Positions 6,453-6,675 of a stretch of 6,675 nucleotides of DNA are shown piece after piece. The notes under the pieces were generated by a model, which worked only from the letters and a program-made list of their open reading frames with translations, was not told the origin of the DNA and did not search any database. The stretch comes from an uncultured Acholeplasmataceae bacterium (GTDB taxonomy: Bacteria > Bacillota_I > Bacilli_A > Acholeplasmatales > Acholeplasmataceae). The stretch spans positions 1 to 6,675 of the forward strand of contig CAMOAP010000024.1 of the NCBI GenBank assembly GCA_946577115.1, written 5' to 3'. Within the stretch, counting starts at the first letter, position 1. Every line of letters starts with the position of its first letter. The position numbers and the translations under genes were made by a program.

Positions 6453-6620
6453 TTACAATATTTTTATTAATGTTTTTGTTTGTTTGTTAATAAAATCAAA
6501 CCATAAATGCATCAAATTATCAAATAAAGAAGGTGTAATTAATAAATCTTTGCAAATAACTTTATGCAAAATATTATTAATTATAGTGCTAAAACTTTTT
6601 TTATATATATTTAAGTTCAT
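6453..6620 (-). CDS. Unrecognised small ORF or gene remnant (55 codons)
   Basis: I do not recognise this product. The minus strand carries an open frame from ATG 6618-6620 to TAA 6453-6455, running MNLNIYKKSFSTIINNILHK, then a stretch with ICKDLLITPSLFDNLMHLW, and ending with a lysine-rich tail. The varied residues (C, D, P, S, T, H, W), against a background that normally yields only K, N, I, F and L, suggest real or recently real coding DNA. There is no Shine-Dalgarno; a TAA lies in frame directly upstream. Another frame, open from the window edge (LLLGISFGDKFVFYIVIK), ends in TGA overlapping the ATG as ATGA, so the two could be coupled genes or one gene with a frameshift. The opposite strand has a 60-codon frame (6442-6624) of poorer composition, which I take as its shadow. 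It lies 100 bases before serS. Confidence 0.3.
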   Translation of the reverse strand: MNLNIYKKSFSTIINNILHKVICKDLLITPSLFDNLMHLWFDFINKQTKTLIKIL

Positions 6621-6675
6621 TTAATAACGATATAAAATACAAACTTATCCCCAAAACTGATCCCTAACAATAAAT

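Noticed and set aside
6442..6624. 60-codon plus-strand ORF
   Set aside because: Composition is low-complexity hydrophobic; the opposite-strand frame in the same place looks more like protein. Neither is proven.
6645..6653. TTATCCCCA, one mismatch from a DnaA box
   Set aside because: A single near-match with no cluster of boxes and no dnaA or dnaN nearby; not enough for an origin.
6353..6675. T-box riboswitch before serS
   Set aside because: No GGGTGGNACCGCG-like antiterminator sequence and no terminator hairpin exist upstream of serS on the minus strand.

Overview
The window looks like chromosomal DNA from a 'Candidatus Phytoplasma' (Mollicutes, Acholeplasmatales). It is very AT-rich, all six intact genes end in TAA, tryptophan is written TGG (for example SerS W227, TrhO W166, Prp W19), and no TGA falls inside a gene. 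That argues against mycoplasmas and spiroplasmas, which read TGA as Trp. The proteins are Firmicute-like, and the rplU-prp-rpmA-obg order is a Firmicute/Mollicute arrangement. The species cannot be fixed from this sequence.

All intact genes lie on the minus strand, so transcription runs from right to left. From the right: 6353-6675 is an AT-rich edge with one unrecognised 55-codon reading frame (6453-6620). Next is serS (5078-6352), closed by a good intrinsic terminator (4996-5039). A gap of about 430 bases with no recognised gene leads to trhO (3727-4644). A promoter with an extended -10 (3681-3689) and a leader of about 135 bases with three small hairpins introduce the compact operon rplU (3231-3539), prp (2890-3225), rpmA (2610-2888) and obgE (1314-2573). 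The left 1.3 kb has no intact gene. It holds a decayed reading frame (about 212-1098) and some weak hairpins.

The genes all serve translation. SerRS charges tRNA-Ser. TrhO hydroxylates U34 in tRNA anticodons. L21 and L27 belong to the 50S subunit. Prp removes the N-terminal peptide of L27, and ObgE is a GTPase of late 50S assembly. In the rplU operon the L27 protease is encoded between the two ribosomal proteins, just upstream of its own substrate, and L27 still carries the cleavable leader.

I found no CRISPR array, tRNA, rRNA, intact insertion sequence or clearly new system. The points most worth a second look are the decayed gene on the left, the hairpin-rich rplU leader, the Prp/L27 pair with prp lacking a Shine-Dalgarno sequence, the TTG start of obgE, and the small frame at the right edge.
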